DNA of 64,000 nucleotides from Streptomyces sp. AC550_RSS872 (lineage in GTDB: Bacteria > Actinomycetota > Actinomycetes > Streptomycetales > Streptomycetaceae): the NCBI RefSeq assembly GCF_019049285.1, contig NZ_JAGMUL010000145.1, forward strand, positions 30,028-94,027, in the 5' to 3' direction. The position numbers were made by a program, and so were the translations under genes. Of the stretch, positions 17,920 to 27,209 are shown piece after piece (position 1 is the first letter of the stretch; each line of letters begins with the position of its first letter). The notes beneath the pieces are model-generated. The model was not told the origin of the DNA, did not search any database, and saw nothing but the letters and a program-made list of their open reading frames with translations.

Positions 17920-20574
17920 TCAGCCCTTCCGCCACGGGAGCCAGGACTTGCTGCCCCGGTCGGGATCGGTGTCGGTGCCGGGTACCGGGCCCCTCGGTGC
18001 GTCGTACGGCAGGCCTGCCGAGGACTTCGGCTTCTGGCGCATGAGTTTGATCGCGCGCTCGACGCCGGCCTTCAGCTCCTCGTGGCACTCCAGTGCCCGA
18101 TGCCGGACCAGGTCACCGAACCGCAGCTGGGAGATGGAGTAGTAGAGCAGGTCGCCGAGCGCCTGCTGGCCGGAGCTCCGGTTGAGGTGCCCGGCCAGTC
18201 GATGGACCGCGTCACCCCGTCCGGCGTGATCCTGGAGCCAGGGTTTGATCGCCTCGAGCACGGCAAAGGGGTACTCGATCGTCTGCGCGCGCCTGGCGTA
18301 CCGGGAGTGGGGGCTCGCCCGCACGATGGCGTCGCCCAGCTGCTCGGGGGCTGCCGTACGGGTGGCGACGAGCCGGCGGATCTCGGCGGTGTAGGCCAGC
18401 CACTGGAGGTCGGGGCGACCCCTCAGGCGGTGCTCCCACGGCGCGGGCATGCCGTGGGTGATCCAGTCCCCGGCGTGTGTCAGCAGCTCGGCGATACGGT
18501 TGAGCAGGGGACCTTCGAGGCTGTCCAGACCGCCTGCGACCGGATCGTCCTGAGGGTGGGTCAGCTCCCACAGGACCGGATACGGGACCTGGTCGAGCCG
18601 GTTGCCGACCAGCGCCGCGGCCACCGTCTCCTGCCCTTGGCCCGGCAGCCCCAGTCGCCGCAGCAGACGCCTGAGGACGCCGGCGTACTCGGCAGCCGAC
18701 TTGCCGTCGTCCGCGAGGAGTCGGGAACGTGGCAAGTCCCACCCGAGCAGGGGGAGCTGGATCAGATCGGCCCAGGCGGCGTGCTTCCCCGCAAGGCCGG
18801 GATGCCTCGGTACGAGCATGTCGATCCGGTGGAGCAGGAAGCCCCGGTCCTCGTCGGTGCCGCTCTGCCCCGCCGCGACGTCGTACAGCTCTGGTTCCAG
18901 CCATGCGAGCACGTCCGGATTGTGGGCGTGACAGGCGAGGTGCAGGCCGGTGCGCCAGGCGGTCGCGGAGACTGCGGCGAACGCCTCGATGCTCTCCTCG
19001 TCGCGCGGGGCGGCCGGCAGTTCGCGGTGGATCAGGGCGACGCCGCGCAGCCAGTGCGGCGCGTTCGGCTCGCTCACCGCGGCGGGCCGGCGCAGCAGTC
19101 CCAGGACCAACCGGTCGTCCAGGGTGCCCCGCTCGGCGTTGACGTCGAGCCAGGCCAGCGCCAGTTCCGGGCGGCGGACGAGGACGGCGTGCACGGCGGC
19201 GGCGCTGTTCGCGTCCAGGTCCTGCTGGATGGCTTGCAGCAGCGTGCTCCGCGACCGCAGACCGTCCGGCGTTCCGCCCGCCCCGCCCCCGTCGAGATAG
19301 CCGGTCAGGACCACGGTGTGGGCCTGCCGGTCCCATGACTCCGCGGCGGCCGCCAGGTCGAGGATGCCACGCACCCGCTGCGGGGTCTGGCTCTCGGCGG
19401 GCCACGAGTTGAGCTCGTCCGCGAGGGCCGCACCGACCCGGGGGGACCAGTGCTCCAGGAGCAGGCTCCGGGCCTGCTCGCGCTCTGCCTCGGAGCGGGC
19501 GCCGGGCAGGGTGCGGCACGCCAGATGACGCGCGATCTTCGCGCCCTCCGGCTCGATCAGGCTCTCCAGCGGGGACTGGCTCAGCAGCCTGGCCACGTTG
19601 CGCAACTGGCTCGTGCCCTGGTCGATGTCGCCCACCACCATCGCCTGGAGGTCGAGGTCCCGCAGATGGTGCAGCGCCTGTTCGGCGTCGTGCGGGGTGA
19701 GCGGGGCCCGATGGGACAGCAGGTGGGACAGCACCGCCTCGATGCCCTTCTTCTGCCGCAGCCGCAGCAGCTCCGCCAGATAGGCGCGGCCGTGACCCGT
19801 GCCGGGCTCCTGCGGCGGCTGTCCGGCCAGTACGGCATGGCACTGGCTTCCCCTCGGCCGCAGTGCGAAGGTCAGCCGCAGCTCGTGGTCGGCGCCGTGA
19901 CCGGCCCAGGTTGCGGCGGACAACCAGGCACGGCTGCCGTACGGCAGCAGGGCACAGATCCCGTCGAGCACGGCGACCCGGGTGACGGCGTTCAGACCGG
20001 CGTGCTCCGGGGACAGCGTGATGACCACGTGCCGCCCTTCGAGGAGCAGCGCGGCGGACCGCGCGGCCCACTCGAACCCGATGTCGTGCTCGATGTACCG
20101 GGCCAGCTTCGCGACCGTGGTGGGTGCCGTGGCGAGGACGATGTACGGCGGGTGCGGGGTGCCCGGGTCCGTGGTCGGCCACTCGGTGTCCAGGGCGGCG
20201 GCGTAGAGCGAGGACCAGGTCAGCCCGGCGTCGCTGGTCGGATGCCAGTCGACCATTAGCAGCCGGGCCGAGTAGCTGTTCCGGCCGGTGGCGTCCCGCC
20301 CGCCCGACCAGGTGGTCTCCACCAGGCCGGTCACGGGCCGGCCGGCCTCGGTGCCGCCGAGGAACGCCACCCAGGGCAGCGCTTCGGAGGCATGGGCGCG
20401 GTCGGCGCGCGGCGTCTCCGTGGACGCGGCCCAGAAGTACTTCTGGGCGATGCGGGGTTCCACACTGCCCGCCTGCACGTCGTAGGCCACCTGCCCCGGT
20501 GCCTTGCCCTGGAGGGACCAGGCGGCCTGCACCGAGGCCCCGGCCGGCGGTTCGGTCACTTCCGCCTCCACCAC
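17920..20574 (-). CDS. GTPase-associated large helical protein (GAP1-like)
   Basis: An 884-residue soluble protein with no membrane segment. The N-terminal 230 residues form a mixed alpha/beta domain (QVAYDVQAGSVEP, GRNSYSARLLMVDWHP, GRHVVITLSPEHAG); the rest is long helical repeats rich in Leu, Trp and His. Size, layout and the adjacent GTPase match the GTPase-associated protein 1 (GAP1) type described in bacterial conflict operons; this assignment rests on layout and context, not on a diagnostic motif. The start codon lies inside the end of the GTPase gene (19-base overlap), so the two are translated together. A physical partner of that GTPase is the most likely role (inference). Confidence 0.6.
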   Translation of the reverse strand: MVEAEVTEPPAGASVQAAWSLQGKAPGQVAYDVQAGSVEPRIAQKYFWAASTETPRADRAHASEALPWVAFLGGTEAGRPVTGLVETTWSGGRDATGRNSYSARLLMVDWHPTSDAGLTWSSLYAAALDTEWPTTDPGTPHPPYIVLATAPTTVAKLARYIEHDIGFEWAARSAALLLEGRHVVITLSPEHAGLNAVTRVAVLDGICALLPYGSRAWLSAATWAGHGADHELRLTFALRPRGSQCHAVLAGQPPQEPGTGHGRAYLAELLRLRQKKGIEAVLSHLLSHRAPLTPHDAEQALHHLRDLDLQAMVVGDIDQGTSQLRNVARLLSQSPLESLIEPEGAKIARHLACRTLPGARSEAEREQARSLLLEHWSPRVGAALADELNSWPAESQTPQRVRGILDLAAAAESWDRQAHTVVLTGYLDGGGAGGTPDGLRSRSTLLQAIQQDLDANSAAAVHAVLVRRPELALAWLDVNAERGTLDDRLVLGLLRRPAAVSEPNAPHWLRGVALIHRELPAAPRDEESIEAFAAVSATAWRTGLHLACHAHNPDVLAWLEPELYDVAAGQSGTDEDRGFLLHRIDMLVPRHPGLAGKHAAWADLIQLPLLGWDLPRSRLLADDGKSAAEYAGVLRRLLRRLGLPGQGQETVAAALVGNRLDQVPYPVLWELTHPQDDPVAGGLDSLEGPLLNRIAELLTHAGDWITHGMPAPWEHRLRGRPDLQWLAYTAEIRRLVATRTAAPEQLGDAIVRASPHSRYARRAQTIEYPFAVLEAIKPWLQDHAGRGDAVHRLAGHLNRSSGQQALGDLLYYSISQLRFGDLVRHRALECHEELKAGVERAIKLMRQKPKSSAGLPYDAPRGPVPGTDTDPDRGSKSWLPWRKG

Positions 20575-21797
20575 TGCTTGCCATCGCGTGGCTGCCGTTC
20601 GGCCGTGCCCCGCATACCTCCCTCAAGGGTCATCAGCGGCTCGATGACGTTGATCGGCGTCGGCGGAGAACCGCAGATCCGCTGGCCGTCCGGCTCCACG
20701 TTGACGTAACTGCGGTAGTCGAACTGGTTGTTGGCGTTCAGCCGGAAGCCGATGGCGGAGCTGGCGTGGTAGGACATCCGGTCGGGGTGGAAGAAGTTGC
20801 CGAGGGCGTCCCGGACCAGGCGGGCGCTGCCGCCGCGGAAGCTGTTGCAGACCCAGTCGAAGAAGCCCTGCGCCTGGTCGTCGGGGACCCGCGGGATGGC
20901 GCCGACCTGCTCCTGGGTGACCCAGCGGGCCCGCAGTGCGGGCTCGAAGACGTCCGGGTGGTCGAACTTGGTGATGCACACCGCGATGTGGTGCGGCAGC
21001 CGGCCGTTGCCGAGGAGGCGGCCCTCGTCGCGCACCCGGGCCGCCATCTGACTGGCCATCCCGTAGAAGTAGTTGATGCTCGCGGTCTGCTGGTTGGCGT
21101 CCAGGAGGGGGTCGAACAGGTAGACAAGGCCGCCGCAGCTCGTCAGATGGGTCACGGCCTGCTCGTGCAGATCCTCGGCGACCTGGTTGGACCTGGGGTT
21201 GAACGCCTCGCCGGGGAGGTCGAGCACCTCCAGCGCGAACGACATCTGCCGGCGGGTGCCACGGCCCCGGGCACCCAGTGTCTCGCCGTTGAAGGACCAT
21301 CTGAGGTCGCGCTGCGCCCGGGTCGCCTGGGGGAACCGCTGCTCCGACACGAGCTGATCCACACTGTCGTGCAGGAACTCCGTGGAGGAGGGGTCCATCC
21401 CCGAGACCACCCAGTTCACCCCCCGCCGACGGTGCTGCATCGCGGCGATGGGTACGGCGCCCAGGAACGTCGTCTTCCCGGAACCGGAGGCTCCCCACAC
21501 GCCGATCCTGACACCGACGGGAGCGGGTCCGTGCAGCTGGGGTATGGCCTGCGGTGGCTGGATCCGGTCGGCCACGGTATGGCTGTCGAGGGCGGCGGGC
21601 TGGTGCGGCTGGTGTTCTGGGCGAGGGGGCGGGACGGAGGCCGCCGCGGGGGCGTCGGGCCTGCCGTTGAGGGCGAGCGACTGCCAGTCGCGTTCCGTGT
21701 TGGCGTGCCCGTTGCGGGAGTGCCCCCGATCCGGGGAGCCTGCCTCGTCCCCGTCGTCCTCGGAGTCCGGGCCAGGTCGGTACTGCGGTGTCGTCAT
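20556..21797 (-). CDS. TRAFAC-like P-loop GTPase
   Basis: A 413-residue protein. A disordered Pro/His-rich N terminus (1-90) precedes a GTPase domain with Walker A GASGSGKTT (102-110), the G3 motif DLPG (193-196) and a G4-like TKFD (276-279). G1, G3 and G4 together favour GTP over ATP. The fold resembles the stand-alone GTPases (DO-GTPase type) of bacterial conflict systems rather than the Era or Obg housekeeping families. It starts nine bases before the zinc-ribbon gene's stop position and overlaps the GAP1-like gene by 19 bases. It probably acts as the nucleotide switch of the operon (inference). Confidence 0.8.
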   Translation of the reverse strand: MTTPQYRPGPDSEDDGDEAGSPDRGHSRNGHANTERDWQSLALNGRPDAPAAASVPPPRPEHQPHQPAALDSHTVADRIQPPQAIPQLHGPAPVGVRIGVWGASGSGKTTFLGAVPIAAMQHRRRGVNWVVSGMDPSSTEFLHDSVDQLVSEQRFPQATRAQRDLRWSFNGETLGARGRGTRRQMSFALEVLDLPGEAFNPRSNQVAEDLHEQAVTHLTSCGGLVYLFDPLLDANQQTASINYFYGMASQMAARVRDEGRLLGNGRLPHHIAVCITKFDHPDVFEPALRARWVTQEQVGAIPRVPDDQAQGFFDWVCNSFRGGSARLVRDALGNFFHPDRMSYHASSAIGFRLNANNQFDYRSYVNVEPDGQRICGSPPTPINVIEPLMTLEGGMRGTAERQPRDGKQWWRRK

Positions 21798-21805
21798 GGA
21801 CTGGG

Positions 21806-23842
21806 TCAGCTCCTAGCTGGGTCGGATGGCCATGGGGGGAGGAGCGGTGCGGCGAACGCGAGCGGGCTGCCGTCGGTGTCGCGGGTCTGCTCGGCGGCGA
21901 GGGAAAGCGCCACCTGCTCCGGTGAGTCGCTGCCGGGCCGGAAGTGGAGGCCGTCCGTGACCGCCAGCTCCTGCCAGGCCCGGGAGAGGTAGTGGCGCAG
22001 CCGGCCCCCGCTGGGTACGCCGGGAGTGGTGGGCGCGGCGAAAGGCTCGGCGCGGACGCCCACGCGCACGCCCCGGTGGCGCAGGGTCCACAGCTGCTCC
22101 TGCCAGTCCACGGCGCCCGGGCAGCCGGGGACCAGGCCGACCTGCTTGGGCAGCGCCGGCGGCCGTCCCCCGATCACCAGGAGCGCCCGGTCGACCGACG
22201 TGGGGGGCTGCCCGTCGGTCATTCTGGCGGCGGCCCTGAGCGCGTCCTCCAGCGAGGAGGTGAGGGTGTCCCGGGGCAGTAACTCCAGGGGCAGCTCCCG
22301 CAGTTGCCGCAGCGCCCGGCCGGGTGGCCCGGGCTGCACGGACCGGATGAACTTCCGGTCGGGCTGGTCCTTGTTGCGGGGGTCGTGGTCGTAGTAGCCG
22401 ATCACGGCGACCCGTAGGCCACCGCCCGCGCCGGCATAACGCTCCGCGGCGTGGATCAGGTCCCCCGTGAAGCCGACGCGCTCGGCGACCTCGGCCCGGT
22501 CGGTGCCGGACATCTCGACCGCGCAGATGAGCTCCAGCGGTCCGGGCAGCCAAAGGCGCTGCGGCACGCGGTGGATCACGGCGTGCGGGCTCGGCGGGTG
22601 CCCGTCCGGCGCCTCGGCCAGGACGCGGCCGTCTTCTGTGCGTACCTCGATCTCGCCCGGCCCGTGCAGGACGAAGGTGAGGCGGGCGGAGCCGAGTACG
22701 GGCAGTTCGGCGCCGGGCATGCGGATGAGCGGGGGGCGGCGGTCTTCCGGGCGGTAGTGACCGGCGAGCAGCGGCAGTACGACCGGCAGGGTCCCGGACG
22801 GCGCGGCGGGGCCGCCCGCCATGGCCCGCCGGGGCAGCACCGGCGGGCCGCCGTACACGGTGACCGAGGCCGTCCGGGTCTCACCGGGCGCGAGCCGGAG
22901 ACCGGCCTCGAACAGGACGTGGTGGTGGAGTTCCACCTGAACGTGGTTGTCCACGCGGATTCCCGCCCGCGCCAGGAGCAGGGTGTGCGGTTGGCGCAGT
23001 GGCGCGCCGCGCAGCAGTCGGCGGACCCGGGCCGTGGTTGCGGACGCCGTGCCCGAACCGGGTGCGGCCTGCGGGGTGCTTTCGGCGCTCACCGCGCAGG
23101 ACTCGCGCAGCACGGCGGCAGCCCGGTCGAGGAGGGTCCAGCCGGGTTCGCCGCGCAGCAGCACCACCGCGGGGGGACGGGGGCCCGACCCCGCGCGGGC
23201 AGGGGGCACGACAGTGTGCAGCCAGTCGCGCACGGCCTGGTCGAAGCGCAGGCGGTCCACCGGCTCGACGGTGCCCACGCCTCCGCCGAGCTGGAAGCGG
23301 CGCAGGGCGCCCGCGGGGGCAAGCCCGGGGACGACGTCGGTCCAGGCCGCCTCGGCGTGCGAGCGCGTGTGCGGCAGGCCGGCGGCGTCGGCGCCCGCCC
23401 GTACCACCGATGCCCCGTGGGTGCCGAACTCGACGAACAGCACCTCGGGCACCTCACCGGTGGTGAGCCGGTGCAACAGGTCGGCCGGAGCATACGGTTC
23501 GGCGGCCGCCTCGGGGGCGGGGGGCGGCACGGGGCCGGGGCGGTCGGCGGGGTGCGGGATGCCGGAGGGCGCCGGGCGAAGCAGCCCGGTGATCTCACCC
23601 CGCTCGGCCGGATCGCTCAGCGTGCGCCGGGCCGCGTCGACGTCCCAGGCGTGCGCGGCGGCGGCCAGCTCGGCCGCCGCGGACCGGTGGTCCTCCTCGG
23701 TCGCGGCCCCCAGGACCGGATCCCCGTTGAGCAGAAATCCGCAGGCCCGGCACCGTGGTTCGCCCCGCCCCGGGTGGAGGCAGACCGGACAGGGCACCAC
23801 CGGGCCAGACCGCTTCTCGTCAGCTCCGGAAGAGAGCAGCAC
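21806..23842 (-). CDS. Zinc-ribbon protein with possible degenerate vWA-like region
   Basis: A 678-residue protein, first gene of the minus-strand operon. An N-terminal zinc ribbon carries CPVC and CRAC (Cys18, 21, 31, 34). A linker follows, then an alpha/beta region (LFVEFGTHGASVVRAG, VVLLRGEPGWTLLDRA), a beta-rich centre, and a C-terminal part with LICAVEMSGTDRAE and RVAVIGYYDHDPRNKD that could be a vWA-like fold with its metal site lost (weak inference). There is no signal peptide or membrane helix. The GTG start at 23842 has only a loose GAGAGG upstream; a start a few codons later is possible. Function unknown; a recognition or adaptor protein for the GTPase is a guess from position. Confidence 0.7.
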   Translation of the reverse strand: MLLSSGADEKRSGPVVPCPVCLHPGRGEPRCRACGFLLNGDPVLGAATEEDHRSAAAELAAAAHAWDVDAARRTLSDPAERGEITGLLRPAPSGIPHPADRPGPVPPPAPEAAAEPYAPADLLHRLTTGEVPEVLFVEFGTHGASVVRAGADAAGLPHTRSHAEAAWTDVVPGLAPAGALRRFQLGGGVGTVEPVDRLRFDQAVRDWLHTVVPPARAGSGPRPPAVVLLRGEPGWTLLDRAAAVLRESCAVSAESTPQAAPGSGTASATTARVRRLLRGAPLRQPHTLLLARAGIRVDNHVQVELHHHVLFEAGLRLAPGETRTASVTVYGGPPVLPRRAMAGGPAAPSGTLPVVLPLLAGHYRPEDRRPPLIRMPGAELPVLGSARLTFVLHGPGEIEVRTEDGRVLAEAPDGHPPSPHAVIHRVPQRLWLPGPLELICAVEMSGTDRAEVAERVGFTGDLIHAAERYAGAGGGLRVAVIGYYDHDPRNKDQPDRKFIRSVQPGPPGRALRQLRELPLELLPRDTLTSSLEDALRAAARMTDGQPPTSVDRALLVIGGRPPALPKQVGLVPGCPGAVDWQEQLWTLRHRGVRVGVRAEPFAAPTTPGVPSGGRLRHYLSRAWQELAVTDGLHFRPGSDSPEQVALSLAAEQTRDTDGSPLAFAAPLLPPWPSDPARS

Positions 23843-24450
23843 GTTCGAGGCGCCCTCTCAGAGCGGCCTGGAACAATATCCGCACCCGGCACCATCCTTG
23901 ATGGATGTCACATCTGCCCCCTTGCCCCCGCTTCGCCGCGGCTTCCCCTCGCAGTGGCACAGAGCGGTGCCGACGCGAAGCCGGAAGCCCGGTCCGAGAT
24001 GATCCCGCAGAGCTGTCCAGCCACACCGGGCTCTGTGATCAACTCCCGTACGTCCAGCCTGACTTCTTCGGTTCCCTCCACCGGACGGCCCATTGTCGCG
24101 AGAGCGTTCCCACGCCGCAACCGTTCCTCTGCCTACAGGCATCTCGTGAGCGCACTTGGGGGCGCATTGGTGCGCGCCCTCTTACGCGATGAGCCCCCTC
24201 GCGCCGTGTCGCACGACCCGCTGACCTCCCGTGCGAGACCGGCGATGAGCCCGACAGCCGCCCCGCTGCACCGTGGCCCCCGTCCACCGCCCCGCACACC
24301 GTCGCCGTCGTGGCCGACCACCACGGTGGCCGGCTCTCCATCACCCTGCCGCAGGCCTCGTCGCCACCGGGTGAAGTCGTGAGACCGTCTTCGGGCAGTG
24401 CGTGTTGTGCGGATTGTCTTGGCCGAACGACGGTACGGGGAGACGAGGGA
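23843..24450. other. 608-bp divergent intergenic region, zinc-ribbon / CHAT genes
   Basis: Between the divergent zinc-ribbon operon and the CHAT gene. Short open frames occur on both strands but none has a ribosome site or a recognisable product. The region must contain promoters for both units, and no clear -35/-10 pair was found. It is long for this compact window, so a small gene or RNA could be hidden here. Confidence 0.4.
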
Positions 24451-27165
24451 ATGGCCATATCGAAGGACGACGTCGATGGACTTGTCGCGGCGGCACGGAA
24501 GTTGAGGGACGAGGGTTCGCCGGAGGACTGTGCGGCCGTGGCCGAGGCCTGCAACCACGCCATGGACGCCGGAGCTCCGCTGAGCATCACGCAGCCGACC
24601 GTGGACCTTCTGGCCGCCTGCCGTGCCCGGATTCCCCAGGACGACAGGTGGCAGGCCGATCTGCTCGGACTCGAGTCCGTGGCCTGGCATCACCGGTACC
24701 GCCGCACCGGGGCGGACGAGGATCTGCGCCGGGCGACCGTGGCGATCGACAAGGCCTGCACCCTCACCGGCCCCGGCCATCGCTCCCACCATCGGCTCCG
24801 GGCCCAACAGGCGCTCATCCACTCGTTGCGGCCGGGTTCGGACGCGGTTCCCATCGACGTGCTGAGGGAGGCGGTGGAGGCCGGCGACCCCAATCCGCAC
24901 AACCACGCGGTCAACATGCTCAACCTCGCGGGCCAGTTGAATCTGCGTTACCTCGCCACACGGGATTTCTCCGCCCTGGACGAAGCCATCGGCCTTGCCG
25001 AGCGGGCCCTGGCGCTCGACACCCGCACGGACGACGACGACTACTCATGGCGTCTGCTGTGGGCCGGACAGCTCTACGTCCAGAAGGGACACGACACCAG
25101 GAATCCTCCGGTACTCAAGAAGGGGGTGGACCTGCTCCAGAAGGCCGTCACACAGCTGCCGCCCGGTCATTCCTTCCTGCCCGGCCTGCTCAACCAGCTC
25201 GGAGGCGCCATGCACGCGCACTCCAGGCTGAGCGGTCCGGGAGACGCCGCACGCAGCGAACTCACCGTGGCCGTCCACATGATGCGGGCCGCGCTGCGCG
25301 AGACCGACCCGACGGTGCCGGACTACCCCACGTTCGCCTCCAATCTGGCCATGGCCCTGGGGGGCCTCTCGAAGGAGACCGGAGATCTCTCCCTGCTGGA
25401 CGAGGCGATCGACGCGGCCGAGAAGGGAAGGCGGGCAGCCGCCGCCAGCCCCACGGCCCGGGACGCGGAGACCCTCACCCCGGTGGTGGGGCTCCTGCGC
25501 AGCATGCGGGACCAGGACGACCCCGCGGCGATCCATGCGCTCTCCACGACCTTCGACGGATCCCACCGGCTCGACGCGGTCATGGCCGGACAGCTCGGCG
25601 CGGGCCTCGCTGCCCGGGCCGGCGACTGGAGGACCGCCGTCCGGCTGACCCTGCGCGCGGTGGAGATCCTTCCGCACGCCGCCTCGGAGGCGTTGAGCGT
25701 GGAGGACCGCGAGAAGGGTCTGGCCAAGATGGCCACCAGTCTGGCCCGTGACGCCTGCGCCCTCGTACTCCGGACGGGCGGTTCGGCGGACCAGGCGCTG
25801 CACGTCCTGGAGACGGCCCGGGCGACGCTGGTCGGCCAGGCTCTCACCCGTCGCAGTGATGCCGACCTCGATCCGGTTCGTGAGCTCGCTCCGCACCTGG
25901 CGGAGCGCATGCGGGACATCCGGGCGGACCTGGCGCGGGTGGAGGACGCACCCTACGGCCCGGCCGCCGACCGCCGTCACCGGCTGACCAACGCCCTCCA
26001 CGAGGTGACACGGCAGATCCGTGCCGTTCCCGGTCTGGAGGACTACCTCCGCGCACCCGGCACGGACATGCTGCGCCGGCGGGCAGGGACAGTCCCGGTG
26101 GTCACCCTCAACGTGAGCGAATACCGGTGCGACGCGCTCGTGCTGCGGGCCGGCGAGGAGACCGGTGCCGTCGCGCTGCCCGATCTCGCCCTGCACGACG
26201 TGACAGAGAACGTCCGGCGGTTCACCACCGCGACGGCCGAGCTGACCCGGTGGCCCGCGCCGGGGCCCGCCGCGGCGAAGAAGCACCAGCAGGTGGTGCG
26301 GGAGGTTCTCGCGTGGCTCTGGGAGTCGGTCACGGAACCCGTGCTCCGCGCGCTGGGCATCACGTCCGCTCCGCGGGACGGCCATCCCCCGTCCCGCCTG
26401 CGCTGGTCGGCGACCGGCCCGCTGACGCTGCTTCCCCTGCACGCTGCCGGGCTGCCCGACGTACCCGGCGCGTGCGTGGCGGACCGTGTCGTCTCGTCGT
26501 ACACGCCGACTCTGAGGCTGCTCGGCGACGCTGCTTCCCCGGCCGCGGGGACGAGTCGCCGTGCGGGGCACCTGGTCGTTCCGGTGCCCCACTCCTCGCT
26601 CATGCCGCACCGGCCGTTGGAAGGAGCCGGGAGGGAGGCGGCGCACGTGGTCTCCACCGTCCCAGGGGCTCTGCCGCTGCCGGAGGAGGCGGTGTCGGCG
26701 CTTGCCGTGCGGGCCGGTCTGCGGGGTGCCCGCAGCGTCCACTTCGCCTGTCACGGGCAGAGCAACGCGCAGCACCCGTCACGCAGCCAGCTGGTCCTGC
26801 GGGACGAGACCCTCACCGTCGCCGACCTGATGACGGAGCGACTGGACGGCCTTGAGCTGGCCGTTCTCTCGGCCTGTAGCACGGCACACGCCGGTGAACA
26901 ACTGCCCGACGAGGTCCTCCACCTGACCTCCGCCTTCCGTGCCGCGGGGGCCCGCCATGTGGTGGGCACCCTGTGGGAGACCGGCGACCGGTCCGCGGCG
27001 GAGTTCACCGAGGCCTTCTACGCCACTCTCGGCGCACTGCCGTACGACGGCCCACCGGAGACCGTGGACGACAGGGTGGCCACCGCCGTGCACAGGGCGG
27101 CGCAGCAGGTCCGCGCGCAGCAGCCGTCCCCGCGAGCCTGGGCACCTTTCGTCCATGTGGGCTGA
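24451..27165 (+). CDS. TPR-CHAT caspase-like protease
   Basis: A 904-residue cytosolic protein. Residues 1-560 are TPR-like helical repeats (for example DFSALDEAIGLAERALAL). The C-terminal 250 residues are a CHAT domain of caspase-fold cysteine peptidases, with catalytic His768 in VHFACHG and Cys809 in VLSACSTA, then AGARHVVGTLW typical of CHAT. TPR-CHAT proteins act as proteases in defence and programmed-death systems such as Craspase. ATG 24451 follows GGGGAGACGAGGGA; the open frame continues upstream without a ribosome site. It is divergent from the zinc-ribbon operon. Cleavage of a neighbouring protein is plausible (inference). Confidence 0.9.
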   Translation: MAISKDDVDGLVAAARKLRDEGSPEDCAAVAEACNHAMDAGAPLSITQPTVDLLAACRARIPQDDRWQADLLGLESVAWHHRYRRTGADEDLRRATVAIDKACTLTGPGHRSHHRLRAQQALIHSLRPGSDAVPIDVLREAVEAGDPNPHNHAVNMLNLAGQLNLRYLATRDFSALDEAIGLAERALALDTRTDDDDYSWRLLWAGQLYVQKGHDTRNPPVLKKGVDLLQKAVTQLPPGHSFLPGLLNQLGGAMHAHSRLSGPGDAARSELTVAVHMMRAALRETDPTVPDYPTFASNLAMALGGLSKETGDLSLLDEAIDAAEKGRRAAAASPTARDAETLTPVVGLLRSMRDQDDPAAIHALSTTFDGSHRLDAVMAGQLGAGLAARAGDWRTAVRLTLRAVEILPHAASEALSVEDREKGLAKMATSLARDACALVLRTGGSADQALHVLETARATLVGQALTRRSDADLDPVRELAPHLAERMRDIRADLARVEDAPYGPAADRRHRLTNALHEVTRQIRAVPGLEDYLRAPGTDMLRRRAGTVPVVTLNVSEYRCDALVLRAGEETGAVALPDLALHDVTENVRRFTTATAELTRWPAPGPAAAKKHQQVVREVLAWLWESVTEPVLRALGITSAPRDGHPPSRLRWSATGPLTLLPLHAAGLPDVPGACVADRVVSSYTPTLRLLGDAASPAAGTSRRAGHLVVPVPHSSLMPHRPLEGAGREAAHVVSTVPGALPLPEEAVSALAVRAGLRGARSVHFACHGQSNAQHPSRSQLVLRDETLTVADLMTERLDGLELAVLSACSTAHAGEQLPDEVLHLTSAFRAAGARHVVGTLWETGDRSAAEFTEAFYATLGALPYDGPPETVDDRVATAVHRAAQQVRAQQPSPRAWAPFVHVG

Positions 27166-27209
27166 ACTGTCACGGGCCGTTGCCCCCGTGCGACATCAGG
27201 GGCGCCGTG

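Noticed and set aside
18212..20626. An 804-codon minus-strand frame overlapping the GAP1-like gene in another phase
   Set aside because: Low-complexity Arg/Pro/Ala translation; the GAP1-like frame has normal codon use and coupled starts.
23905..24192. A small plus-strand gene in the long gap before the CHAT gene
   Set aside because: Open on both strands here, with no ribosome site and no similarity I recognise; kept as an unassigned intergenic region.
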